Assembly (NCBI GenBank): GCA_030602785.1
Contig: JAUVZB010000017.1
Location: 1 to 41,482 of the forward strand
DNA from: Dehalococcoidia bacterium
GTDB taxonomy: Bacteria > Chloroflexota > Dehalococcoidia > GIF9 > AB-539-J10
Reading direction: 5' to 3'
Length of the DNA stretch: 41,482 bases
This document shows positions 6,814-13,554 of this stretch, one piece after another. Position 1 is the first letter of the stretch. Every line of letters begins with the position of its first letter. Below the pieces are notes generated by a model. It searched no databases, was not told the origin of the DNA, and saw only the letters and a program-made list of their open reading frames with translations. The position numbers were made by a program, and so were the translations under genes.

Positions 6814-7655
6814 GACGCCTTCCCTTCCCTGTCTCGAAATCGCCATGCTTGATACGGGGGAAACTCTTTCACTTCTTGGCCTTCCCTGTCCAGCAAGGGC
6901 ACGCCTGGATGCGGCCCCGAATCCTGTTTCAGGAAGACAGGCACCCCCTCCCTTCGGCCCACCTCGAGCACGTCCCAAGCCCAATCCCACCTGAGCGGAC
7001 GCCGCTTGCGGTCGGGACCAGACTCGGCGCCGATCACCAGCCAATCCAGGCCAGCCCTCCAGTAATCCCAGTTGTTCCGAGGCCGCACCCCTAGGGAATC
7101 GACATGCACTGGACCGAGATACGGTTCCATGTCAATCGGCCCCAGCATCGGCTCCATGCTCACCCATCTCAGGGCGGCGGGTGTCTTCAGCAGCTCATCG
7201 ATGCGCCACAGGTTGTCCTCGTTCTCGACGGTGACGCCGAGCCACAGATTGGGTAGGGGTGGAGTTGTTGCGCACCACCGTAGGAGTTCTTCTCGCATCC
7301 TCTTGGGTCGCTTCGTCAAAACCAGCCAGTCCACGTCTGGTCTGTCCCATACGAGGACCAGAAAGCGTCGAATGATATTGGTGGCCACATCCTTATGGAA
7401 CAGATCCCCCATATCCACCACAAAGGCCAGCGGTCGGCTCCCTGCTCCCCGCTTGTACGGCGGCTTGGGCCGCCACTTAAGCAGTCGCGCCAATTTCTCG
7501 GGATAGACGGTCACTTTGGAGAAGTCCTTACCGAAGCGCTCATAGATGCGGCGAGCGTAGCAGTTGGCGCAGCCCGCTGACACGGCCGTGCATCCCAGCA
7601 CGAAATTCAGGTCCCCGCCCGAATAGTCGCAGTAGCCGATGTTGCTTGTGCGCAC
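6810..7655 (-). CDS. DUF5131 (phage Gp37/Gp68 family) protein, Cys-cluster
   Basis: About 281 residues from GTG 7655, chosen because AGGGGAG precedes it and it follows the upstream stop directly. ATG 7721 would overlap that gene by 64 bases. The family hallmark GC-x6-GCANCYA is present (C22, C29, C32), then VVDMGDLFHKDV, WLVLTKRPKRM, LWLGVTVEN and RWVSMEPMLGPID, ending near WLVIGAESGP. The family resembles a radical-SAM-like TIM barrel with a Cys cluster. It is widespread in phages and mobile elements, and its chemistry is unproven. Here it is preceded by a canonical radical-SAM gene in the same operon, suggesting a joint pathway. Confidence 0.85.
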   Translation of the reverse strand: MRTSNIGYCDYSGGDLNFVLGCTAVSAGCANCYARRIYERFGKDFSKVTVYPEKLARLLKWRPKPPYKRGAGSRPLAFVVDMGDLFHKDVATNIIRRFLVLVWDRPDVDWLVLTKRPKRMREELLRWCATTPPLPNLWLGVTVENEDNLWRIDELLKTPAALRWVSMEPMLGPIDMEPYLGPVHVDSLGVRPRNNWDYWRAGLDWLVIGAESGPDRKRRPLRWDWAWDVLEVGRREGVPVFLKQDSGPHPGVPLLDREGQEVKEFPPYQAWRFRDREGKAS

Positions 7656-7657
7656 GT

Positions 7658-8485
7658 CTACTCTCCCCTGGTGGCGATCATCGCTGCTGGGCGTGACCAA
7701 GTTCGCGCTAGCGCGCGCCACTCAGTGCTGTAAGCGATCTTGTGTCTAGAGTCTCTATACAGTTGCGCGAACGGCATGAATCCCATGTCCCACACAGCTT
7801 CCAAGCGCTTCAAGGCTGTCTCGCAAGATTCCCCACCGAAAGCAAGGAGGACGTAGCAGCGCAGCTCATGCCGTGACAGGAATGGGAGTTGTGGCGCCAC
7901 GCCTCTCAGATTCTCAAGGCCCACTTCAGAATCAGCCGAAAAGAATACCTGGCCTATCTTCACTCTTCGCAACTGTTCCACAGTCCACTCAGTCAGCAAC
8001 CGCGAGTCCAGCCCACCAGGGAAGCTGACCGCTCGCTTTTGAGCTCGCAACATCTCGAAGACCTTTTCCTGATGGGAGCGCGACGTGGCCAGCAGGTTGT
8101 TGTCCTGGATGATCCAGCCAGGCTTGATCTCTAGCTCCCGAAGTGGCCCCTCTCGTTTCGGCACAACACACCAGGGACATCTGTGCGGGCAGCCCCGGCT
8201 GGTGATGGTGACGCCGCTCTTGACATAAAGTCCTACGGTAAACTCCCCTGGTGGGCCAGTGTCTATTGCTGGGCCATCTATCTTGACGATGGGATAATAC
8301 TGTGCCCACGCATCCCTCAAGCGACGGCCCGTCTCCACATCCCAAGTGAACGTCACCGAGACATGCACCTCATCGACAGCGGCGCCTTCTGGCCGAAACA
8401 GGGGCGGCTCTCCAACAAAGGCCAGGGCATCTACCGGGGTCATCGATGTTCGGCGCGGAAACACCCTCAGTATTCTTTTGCCCAT
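7658..8485 (-). CDS. Radical SAM protein (phage type)
   Basis: 275 residues. The radical-SAM cluster motif is TSRGCPHRCPWC (C99-x3-C103-x2-C106), which should bind a 4Fe-4S cluster that cleaves S-adenosylmethionine. Next come the barrel segments IQDNNLLA, VSFPGGLDSRLL and VFFSADSEVGLENL, the last of which has the layout of a SAM-binding strand. The opening RILRVFPRRTSMTP...FVGEPPLF, followed by EVHVSVTFTWD, is a phage-specific N-terminal domain. The substrate is unknown. It is separated by two bases from the gene upstream and by two from the DUF5131 start, so all three are probably one transcript. Confidence 0.85.
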   Translation of the reverse strand: MGKRILRVFPRRTSMTPVDALAFVGEPPLFRPEGAAVDEVHVSVTFTWDVETGRRLRDAWAQYYPIVKIDGPAIDTGPPGEFTVGLYVKSGVTITSRGCPHRCPWCVVPKREGPLRELEIKPGWIIQDNNLLATSRSHQEKVFEMLRAQKRAVSFPGGLDSRLLTEWTVEQLRRVKIGQVFFSADSEVGLENLRGVAPQLPFLSRHELRCYVLLAFGGESCETALKRLEAVWDMGFMPFAQLYRDSRHKIAYSTEWRALARTWSRPAAMIATRGE

Positions 8486-8487
8486 GC

Positions 8488-8949
8488 CTATTCCTCGTTC
8501 CCAGTGATCGCCCGAGGCCCACCCAGGAATGTTGGCAGCACCTGGACCAGGTCGGGTGCGCCCAGCTCCGAGACCGTTTGCCCACCGGGCAGCATGAGGT
8601 AGCTGAAAAAGGCCGGCCGCGCCCCGAGCACCTTGGCAGAGATGCAGCGGCTTTTGACATCATGATGTAGCATGGTTGCTGCCTGACGCCTTGCGGCCTG
8701 GTCGTCGCCAGTCTTTGTGGGCAGGATTGGCCAGACAATCTTGAAACGGTCGCCGCCCAACTCGAAGGCAATCATTACCAGCCCGCGTCCGGTCTGCGGT
8801 TCGCTGCCATATCCTTCGGCCCGTACGTTCCCGCCGGCCTTCGCGATCAGTACTCGGGTGCGAGCCAGCCAGACATCTGGTGATGACTTGCTGGTCTTCC
8901 AATAGTTGACCTGCTCGGCGTAGAGACGCTGATCATTCGCTGCAGCCAT
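8488..8949 (-). CDS. Conserved hypothetical phage protein
   Basis: 153 residues. The sequence YAEQVNYWKTSKSSPDVWLARTRVLIAKAGG, then FELGGDRFKIVWPILPTK, ARRQAATMLHHDVKSRCISAKVLGARPAFFSYLMLPGGQTV, matches a conserved small protein that I associate with phages and phage-like regions of Chloroflexota and related genomes. No catalytic motif is visible. The repeated finding of this family next to small zinc proteins and integrases suggests an early-phase role. It directly precedes the radical-SAM gene, with a two-base gap. Confidence 0.75.
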   Translation of the reverse strand: MAAANDQRLYAEQVNYWKTSKSSPDVWLARTRVLIAKAGGNVRAEGYGSEPQTGRGLVMIAFELGGDRFKIVWPILPTKTGDDQAARRQAATMLHHDVKSRCISAKVLGARPAFFSYLMLPGGQTVSELGAPDLVQVLPTFLGGPRAITGNEE

Positions 8950-8964
8950 CGGCGCCCTCCTTGG

Positions 8965-9510
8965 CTATTCAGGCATCCTTTGTAGCATCCAGGCTTCGAC
9001 CACAGGATAGGCGATCACGGACCCTTCTCTTGGGGCGCTGGCAATGAACGCGACTTTGAAAGGCTGGTGCAACCGGTAGGCCAGAGAGAAGCAACTGCCC
9101 TCGAAACAGCTGGTCCGATCGCCGTGGTATCCGAATCGATTCAGCATCGCCTCTACTATGTTCAGTGCCAGGTCGGACGGCCCGCTGCCGGCGTATCCGA
9201 ACTCAAAGCCAGTGGGACTGTGGTGCACCACCAGATGCGGCACGTTGGTCTTGATGATCCATTGTCCCTCGCGCTTGAGCACGATCCCCTTCCCGAAGGG
9301 GATGGGCAAGAAGACGTCTGCCTCCGGATCCATCTGTTGACGCTTGTGCCCGGCCTCTTGGACCTTCTCGGCACACGAATCCCCCATGCCTCTCTCGATA
9401 CTCTCGGGCGCCGTCAATGGGCGGCCGCAGACGCAACAGCATGGCCGAAGGCCATTTTCACGCCTTCGGGCGTGCTTTGGACTTTGTGTTACTCCAGGTA
9501 GCTGGCTCAT
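8965..9510 (-). CDS. DUF6011-DUF6166 fusion protein
   Basis: 181 residues, coupled to the gene above by ATGA (9507-9510). Residues about 24-50 hold a zinc ribbon, CCCVCGRPLTAPESIERGMGDSCAEK, the DUF6011 signature. Residues about 100-123, FEFGYAGSGPSDLALNIVEAML, are the DUF6166 signature; the C-terminus continues beta-rich (FKVAFIASAPREGSVIAYPVVEAW). Both domains are known from phages without assigned function. The first 22 residues are encoded largely by the palindromic repeat at 9441-9486, so this end is probably a recent extension that does not belong to the domain. Confidence 0.75.
   Translation of the reverse strand: MSQLPGVTQSPKHARRRENGLRPCCCVCGRPLTAPESIERGMGDSCAEKVQEAGHKRQQMDPEADVFLPIPFGKGIVLKREGQWIIKTNVPHLVVHHSPTGFEFGYAGSGPSDLALNIVEAMLNRFGYHGDRTSCFEGSCFSLAYRLHQPFKVAFIASAPREGSVIAYPVVEAWMLQRMPE
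9441..9486 (-). repeat. Palindromic repeat copy A (46 bp)
   Basis: Matches copy B (10282-10327) at 43 of 46 bases. It contains two small hairpins: TGGCCTTCGGCCA with one mismatch, and ACGCCCGAAGGCGT. It lies inside the start of the DUF6011-DUF6166 gene, where it is read in a different frame from copy B. Confidence 0.75.
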
Positions 9511-9704
9511 GTCGTTCTCTCCTGCTTTCTCTCGGCGGCCATCCGTTCTGCCGCCGCTTGATCGTCCGTCGGAAAGGCGGAGTGATCATCCCGCACTTTC
9601 CCGTCGGCGCCTATGTAGGTCACCACTAGCTGGCCGTTCGGATGCAGCCAGCCCTTGCCATAGACGAATTTCACTGGCTCAGCGCACCACAAACACCATA
9701 CCAT
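9507..9704 (-). CDS. Small Cys-containing hypothetical protein
   Basis: 65 residues, ATG 9704 behind AGGAGGCAAGGAG. The beginning MVWCLWCAEPVKFVYGKGWLHPNGQLV has C-x2-C, then a beta-hairpin-like run and H-x3 near GWLHPNG, suggestive of a half zinc ribbon. The C-terminal half is acidic then basic and helical (DDQAAAERMAAERKQER). There is no known family. It is coupled to the DUF6011 protein by a 4-base overlap and probably belongs to the same set of early small proteins. Confidence 0.6.
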   Translation of the reverse strand: MVWCLWCAEPVKFVYGKGWLHPNGQLVVTYIGADGKVRDDHSAFPTDDQAAAERMAAERKQERTT

Positions 9705-9715
9705 CTCCTTGCCTC

Positions 9716-9946
9716 CTAGTTCCAGTGGGGATTAGACTTTGGCATGAGAAGCACCATATGGGTCCTGCCAATTAAGCGGGCCACATTTCGTCGTCGGAGC
9801 TTGGTGCTCTTCAGGCCCATGATAATCTGTAGTATGTTGGAGCGAAGGAAAACCACGGTTACGAAGCCGAATCTGCAATGCACCAGCCCAGGTCCGCGCT
9901 CCCAACCGACCTTCGTCCATCGATGGAGAATCAGCATCAAACTCAC
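9716..9946 (-). CDS. Small basic hypothetical protein
   Basis: 76 residues, its ATG overlapping the previous stop as ATGA (9943-9946) with CGAGGG upstream, and ending 11 bases before the next start. It would otherwise leave a 238-base hole in a tightly packed operon. The sequence is basic with a central hydrophobic stretch (FGFVTVVFLRSNILQIIMGLK) and an Arg-rich patch (KLRRRNVARLIGR). No family is recognised. The position favours a real gene; the composition is compatible with a chance ORF. Confidence 0.5.
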   Translation of the reverse strand: MSLMLILHRWTKVGWERGPGLVHCRFGFVTVVFLRSNILQIIMGLKSTKLRRRNVARLIGRTHMVLLMPKSNPHWN

Positions 9947-10350
9947 TCTGTGACGCCCTCGAGGATCCGCTGCGCCATCGCGTCCTCGGCTTCATCCAGA
10001 GCCTCAAACTCACCGAGCACGAGCCAGCGCGTCAGGCTACGGTCGCCGCCCTCATGATGGATGAGCCAATAGATGCAAGGCAGCGGATCTGCCATGCCGA
10101 CCCAGACTACCTCGAGATCCCCATCCCTGTGCATGGTGTGGAGCCGCTGAATTCCGGTGGCATGGGCCTCGGTCCGGAGCGCGTGCAGCGCCTGCTCCAT
10201 CTCTGCAATAGCCTTGAGGACGCAGGCGTCGTGGATGTCGTGCACCTCAAGGGCAGTTGCTAGGCCGGTCCGTAGCTGTTCATGGCCGAAGGCCACTTTC
10301 ACGCCTTCGGGCGTCCTCTGGACTTTGCCGTTTGTTCTGTTGTCACTCAC
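9943..10350 (-). CDS. Hypothetical protein, helical
   Basis: About 135 residues from GTG 10350, preferred because AGAAGGGGGTG lies just before it; a TTG at 10407 is the longer option. The middle is helical (HDIHDACVLKAIAEMEQALHALRTEAHA), followed by a beta-rich part, DLEVVWVGMADPLPCIYWLIHHEGG, then an acidic helix at the end (EFEALDEAEDAMAQRIL). No family is recognised. The stretch KVQRTPEGVKVAFGHEQ near the start comes from the palindromic repeat copy B. It lies between the integrase and the small zinc-protein operon. Confidence 0.55.
   Translation of the reverse strand: MSDNRTNGKVQRTPEGVKVAFGHEQLRTGLATALEVHDIHDACVLKAIAEMEQALHALRTEAHATGIQRLHTMHRDGDLEVVWVGMADPLPCIYWLIHHEGGDRSLTRWLVLGEFEALDEAEDAMAQRILEGVTE
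10282..10327 (-). repeat. Palindromic repeat copy B (46 bp)
   Basis: Differs from copy A at three bases only. On the minus strand it reads as two hairpins, ACGCCCGAAGGCGT then TGGCCTTCGGCCA, separated by GAAAG. It lies in frame inside the 9943-10350 gene, encoding PEGVKVAFGHE. Confidence 0.75.
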
Positions 10351-10442
10351 AAAACACCCCCTTCTGCTCTTGGTGCCAGCAAGGGGTTTGGGGTACAATG
10401 GCTGCAACTGTGGCGTCCTCTTGTGGCGCTGCGGTCAGGATC

Positions 10443-10465
10443 GGCCAGGGGGAGTGACCCTGGCC
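10443..10465 (-). terminator. Terminator-like hairpin after the integrase
   Basis: Perfect 8-bp inverted repeat (arms 10443-10450 and 10458-10465) with a 7-base loop, 22 bases after the integrase stop. No U-tract follows. It may end or stabilise the integrase message. Confidence 0.5.
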
Positions 10466-10487
10466 GTGTCCGTATCAGTGGATCATG

Positions 10488-11465
10488 TCATAGGGTACCC
10501 TCTGGCCGAAGGCCACTTTCACTTTGCAAGTCCACCACCAAACCCAGCCTATCACACGCCGCATCGGACAAATCCAACGCCAGCCCCAGGTATCGCTGGG
10601 TGGTCAGCAGGCTGGCATGGCCGAGGGCGAGTTGTACCTGATCGAGCCCGGCACCGCCCCCGTAGCTCAACTTGGCGAACGTCCGTCGCAAATCATGGGG
10701 CGCGACGTCGCCAAGCCCCAAGGTGGCCACGTATTTGGCCACCGTGTTGTAGATTGCCTGCCCTGAGATGCTGGAGCCGTGCATCCGGTCTGCCTTGTTG
10801 ATCGGACGGAATAGCCGCGCCTCGCGCTGGCCCGCCAGTCCCGCCGCTTCGAGCCACCGGTCGAGGAGAGTCTTTGCCCACGACGGCATCGGCGCCGTGC
10901 GCACCTTATTGCGCTTCCCCAGCAGGTCAACGATCGCCCACCGACCATCGCGTTGCTGGATGTGCCGAACCTTCAAAGAGGCCACCTCTTGGCGCCTCAG
11001 GCCGCACCCGAGTAGGATCGCGAGCATGGCCCGGTCGCGCTTGCCCTTGAGGGTATTCGCATCGGGGGCCCTGAGTAGGGCCTCTGCCTGGCGCTTGCTC
11101 AGCCAATTGCCCGTCCGCTGGCCGCCCTGTGTCACGCTCTCTACTCGCGCGATTCCGCTGGCGACCAGGTCGGTCAGGAGCCCATTGTCGGCCGATTCCC
11201 TGGCCATCCTGCGCAGCGCACACAGCCGCTGGTTGACGCTAGAGATCCCCATGCCGCCATCCAGGAGGGTCTTCTTGTAGCGGGCCACCGTCGCCTTGCC
11301 GAGTCTGGTCTGGCCCGTGTCCTTGTACCAGGCCATAAAGTCCCTCAGAGCCCGCCTATAGGCCCGGCGGCTGTGTGGGCTATTCAGGCCGGCTACCGCC
11401 ATCTCGATTATGGCCTCGCTCTCGTCGTCTGCCCGCATGAGCGCGTGGCCGCTCTTCACCGCCAC
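10488..11465 (-). CDS. int: Tyrosine recombinase / phage integrase
   Basis: About 325 residues. GTG 11465 has GGAGG six bases upstream; GTG 11471 touches that site. Residues numbered from the longer start: a core-binding helical domain (about 25-105, SRRAYRRALRDFMAWYKDTG) followed by the catalytic domain with R159 (CGLRRQE), the Lys of LLGKRNK, H259-x2-R262 (PHDLRR), H285 (LGHAS) and Y294 (QRYLG). All are in place, so the enzyme should be active. It would insert the phage at an attachment site, and marks the element as temperate. Its C-terminal tail is encoded by a partial copy of the palindromic repeat. Its own promoter is at 11526-11554. The size and compact N-terminus resemble XerC/D-like integrases. 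Confidence 0.93.
   Translation of the reverse strand: MAVKSGHALMRADDESEAIIEMAVAGLNSPHSRRAYRRALRDFMAWYKDTGQTRLGKATVARYKKTLLDGGMGISSVNQRLCALRRMARESADNGLLTDLVASGIARVESVTQGGQRTGNWLSKRQAEALLRAPDANTLKGKRDRAMLAILLGCGLRRQEVASLKVRHIQQRDGRWAIVDLLGKRNKVRTAPMPSWAKTLLDRWLEAAGLAGQREARLFRPINKADRMHGSSISGQAIYNTVAKYVATLGLGDVAPHDLRRTFAKLSYGGGAGLDQVQLALGHASLLTTQRYLGLALDLSDAACDRLGLVVDLQSESGLRPEGTL
10503..10522 (-). repeat. Palindromic repeat copy C (20 bp, partial)
   Basis: Twenty bases identical to part of copy B, covering the TGGCCTTCGGCCA hairpin and the preceding GTGAAAG. It lies within the last codons of the integrase. Confidence 0.65.
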
Positions 11466-11507
11466 GATCACCCTCCCCCTGCACCCCTGGGAGTCCTTCG
11501 GAGATTA

Positions 11508-11531
11508 CTTATCATAGCCCCTCTTATCATA
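11508..11531 (-). promoter_or_regulatory. Direct repeat TATGATAAG x2 at the integrase promoter
   Basis: Two identical 9-base units (11508-11516 and 11523-11531 on the plus strand as CTTATCATA), 15 bases apart. The upstream unit contains the -10 box; the second covers the expected transcription start. Candidate operator for autoregulation or accessory binding site for the integrase. Confidence 0.55.
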
Positions 11532-11554
11532 ATCATTCTGCAGCCCTTTGGCAA
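11526..11554 (-). promoter_or_regulatory. Sigma-70/A promoter of the integrase
   Basis: Minus-strand -35 TTGCCA (11554-11549), a 17-base spacer and -10 TATGAT (11531-11526); each box matches consensus at five of six positions. The predicted start near 11519 gives a leader of about 55 bases before the GTG start. Confidence 0.75.
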
Positions 11555-11585
11555 CTATCCCGCCACGCGAAGCGCTCTCAGTCTG

Positions 11586-11765
11586 TCAGTCGAGCCGCCA
11601 CCATCTGGTTTGTATGCGCCCGTTCCGCTTTCGTTGGGCACGCTCGTACCATTCCTCGTCCTCATCGTAGAAGCTGGTGACTTCCCAGCCCTCGACCATG
11701 ATCGGGGCCTCGGTGCTGCGATGGAGCTTGCCTGGCGGCTTGCGTGCGAGTCGGGTCAGTCCCAT
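11586..11765 (-). CDS. Small hypothetical protein (59 residues)
   Basis: A short ORF filling most of the 311-base gap between lipoprotein and integrase. It begins with a basic segment (MGLTRLARKPPGKLHR), then an acidic beta-helix-like part (MVEGWEVTSFYDEDEEWYERA) and ends Trp/Arg-rich (TRWWRLD). AGGGAG precedes the ATG at a rather long distance of about 13 bases. The mixture of acidic and aromatic residues looks like real protein. No function is recognised. The remaining 120 bases of the gap hold the integrase promoter. Confidence 0.5.
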   Translation of the reverse strand: MGLTRLARKPPGKLHRSTEAPIMVEGWEVTSFYDEDEEWYERAQRKRNGRIQTRWWRLD

Positions 11766-11782
11766 GTCTATCTGCTCTCTCC

Positions 11783-13150
11783 CTAGGACGGCCGAAGCCG
11801 TGCCAGTTGCGATGCCACCGGCGGGGCTATCAGGTCCTTGGCAAGTAAGCGCTGCCCGTCCTCGCGCTCAAAGTAGTCGCCGAACTGGGAGCCTGGCGGG
11901 AGCCGGACGAGGGTGCCCACCCGGCCGTCAACCAGCTCGCCTGTAGCCCCTGGAGTTAGCTCAACCGACTCGACGATTTGATCCGCCTCGGCCTGCAAGG
12001 CTTCCGGGATAGCAATATCCTCGTACGGAGCACGGCTTTCGTCAAGGAGGCTGATGAGAAACACCAGGTCACCCGGCTCGTTGCCGTAGAGCACCGCCTT
12101 GTCCTTGCCCTCGTACACCAGCACTACTCTGGGTCGTTCCTGCCCCAGGAGTGTCACCGTGCCCCTATGTTCCGTGTTGCCCGCCCCAAGACCCATGCGT
12201 AGGATCTCAGGATCCTCCGTGGCCCGCCTGTACCCAACGACCAGGGCCCACGTTTGCAGTCTGAGTTTCACAAAGTGCGGCTCTTCCTCAAGCGCCCAGA
12301 TGAACGGGTAGCGGAAGGAAAAACCATAGTCGGTGTTGGTGTACCTGGCCCAGCCTGGGTACTCATCGGCCCGAACCTCTTCGCGCGCCTCTACGACGAT
12401 GTCCAGAGCAGAACATACCCGGTCGTAAAGCTCTCTGTTGGCTGGCTCATCCACATCAAGGAATATGATCTCGAGAAGCTGGCCATCCTTGACGAAGAAG
12501 ATAACTTCCCAAGAGGGAGCCATGGATGATCGAGGCGTGTACAACCTTACCGCTGGGATTCCACCCACCGTCGCGTTCGGTTCATCCGGGATCTCCCCGT
12601 AGGAGGAGAACTTCTCCTTGATGAATTCAATCAGATCTACCCCTGGCGGAGGGTCGAATGCCAGCCGACCAATCCCAAACCATGCCCCTTTGAGATCGTC
12701 CTTCTCGCCGGTAAAGGCCTCCAGGCGCACCTCGTCTGGATCTTCGGCGTTCAGGAAGCATAGGCATTCCGGAGGCCTTTCTTCCGGTGGTTCTTGTTTG
12801 CAGTGCCCCGGCACGGGGCCAAAGGTACAATCTGGCGGATACCTCAACGAATACCCATACCGATCGTTGGTATAGGTGTTCCAGTCAGCGATCTCGGCCT
12901 CGATCGCTTTTTCGGGCTCCACGGCAACCTCTGCCGGAACAACCGTCGGGGGCTCAGTGGGCCGCACCGTGCTGGTCGGTTCCACGGTTGGAGGCTTGGT
13001 GGGCGTGGGCGTGGTGGTGGGTGCGAGGACGACCTTGGTGGCAGGGGTCGCGGCGGGTTCGGTGGGCGTGGCTGCGTCTGGGGGGGGCCAGGAGATGGTA
13101 CAGGCGCACAGAAGGAGCATCAGCCCTAAACTTGACAGTTTCCTTTTCAC
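11783..13150 (-). CDS. Lipoprotein with two repeated domains behind a Thr-Pro linker
   Basis: 455 residues. The signal MKRKLSSLGLMLLLCAC has lipobox LCAC with C17 as the lipidated residue. Residues about 22-75 are a Thr/Pro/Val linker. Two homologous domains follow: the first begins NTYTNDRYGYSLRYPPDC (91-108), the second ARYTNTDYGFSFRYPFIW (268-285), each with the Y-x-N-x-x-Y-G-[YF]-S-x-R-Y-P opening of PsbP-like/DUF-type extracellular proteins. The second ends near residue 405 (ADQIVESVEL) before a further C-terminal unit containing WxxG-like LVRLPPGSQFGDYF. The first domain has five Cys, able to make disulfides. In a prophage this looks like a surface-altering cargo gene. Start overlaps the gene above by ATGA. 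Confidence 0.8.
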   Translation of the reverse strand: MKRKLSSLGLMLLLCACTISWPPPDAATPTEPAATPATKVVLAPTTTPTPTKPPTVEPTSTVRPTEPPTVVPAEVAVEPEKAIEAEIADWNTYTNDRYGYSLRYPPDCTFGPVPGHCKQEPPEERPPECLCFLNAEDPDEVRLEAFTGEKDDLKGAWFGIGRLAFDPPPGVDLIEFIKEKFSSYGEIPDEPNATVGGIPAVRLYTPRSSMAPSWEVIFFVKDGQLLEIIFLDVDEPANRELYDRVCSALDIVVEAREEVRADEYPGWARYTNTDYGFSFRYPFIWALEEEPHFVKLRLQTWALVVGYRRATEDPEILRMGLGAGNTEHRGTVTLLGQERPRVVLVYEGKDKAVLYGNEPGDLVFLISLLDESRAPYEDIAIPEALQAEADQIVESVELTPGATGELVDGRVGTLVRLPPGSQFGDYFEREDGQRLLAKDLIAPPVASQLARLRPS

Positions 13151-13374
13151 TTCTCGCTCCTATTCTTGTTCCTGGATTCACTCAGCTTGGCGTTACCAGA
13201 TTCCGGCCGGATTGTGTCGGCGACATCCTCGAGGGCGTCCAGTTGTTCTTCGATGCAATCCACGAGCCGATCCATGCCGGTCTTGCGCCGGGAACCTTTG
13301 CGGTCCGTCGGCTGCCGGGGTGGATGTTCCTTGCGGAACTCTCGGAGGATCCTGTCGAGCTCGTCTGCGTTCAT
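13147..13374 (-). CDS. Small charged hypothetical protein
   Basis: About 75 residues from ATG 13374, chosen because AGGAGAAAC precedes it; the longer frame to 13434 has no such site. The sequence is highly charged: NADELDRILREFRKEHPPRQP, a Lys/Arg run, then MDRLVDCIEEQLDALEDVADTI, likely an amphipathic helix. No family is recognised. Its stop overlaps the lipoprotein start as ATGA, so the two are coupled. Confidence 0.6.
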   Translation of the reverse strand: MNADELDRILREFRKEHPPRQPTDRKGSRRKTGMDRLVDCIEEQLDALEDVADTIRPESGNAKLSESRNKNRSEK

Positions 13375-13381
13375 GTTTCTC

Positions 13382-13501
13382 CTAGTAGGATCTCCTCCTA
13401 ACATGACACAAAGGAGTCCATCGGCCTGCGACATAGACGCGCCTCCAAAGCCAACGCCGCGTCCCCTTGTGAGCCCACCTAGAAAAGTTTAGTACGAACA
13501 T
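13382..13501 (-). CDS. Candidate 39-residue ORF
   Basis: A short frame starting at ATG 13501 with a near-perfect ribosome site (CAGGAGG five bases upstream). It ends just before the ribosome site of the next gene. The peptide is Arg/Trp-rich (HKGTRRWLWRRVYVAGRW) and of unknown role. The strong site is the main support. Without it, the 180-base stretch 13375-13554 holds only the hairpin at 13525-13544. Confidence 0.35.
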   Translation of the reverse strand: MFVLNFSRWAHKGTRRWLWRRVYVAGRWTPLCHVRRRSY

Positions 13502-13524
13502 TGGACCTCCTGCTTTGTGGCCAA

Positions 13525-13544
13525 CCCCGGTGGCAGCACCGGGG
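13525..13544 (-). repeat. Duplicated hairpin copy 1
   Basis: CCCCGGTG-GCAG-CACCGGGG, a perfect 8-bp stem with a 4-base loop, ten bases after the stop of the gene at 13555-13908. The same 20 bases recur at 14207-14226 in the same relative position, with similar flanks. Confidence 0.7.
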
Positions 13545-13554
13545 GTTGCACCTG

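Noticed and set aside
6814-7044. N-terminal extension of the PhoB-like gene up to 7044
   Set aside because: It overlaps the DUF5131 gene by over 200 bases and reads as low-complexity Gly/Arg; GTG 6813 has GTGA overlap and a ribosome site.
9441-10327. Homing or transposable element at the repeats
   Set aside because: No transposase, no terminal inverted repeats with target duplication; only short palindromes.
9441-10522. CRISPR-like interpretation of the palindromic repeats
   Set aside because: Copies are far apart, irregular in length and inside genes; no spacers or cas genes.
11472-11585. tRNA gene or attP core next to the integrase
   Set aside because: No cloverleaf, and no host junction to compare with, so an attachment core cannot be named.
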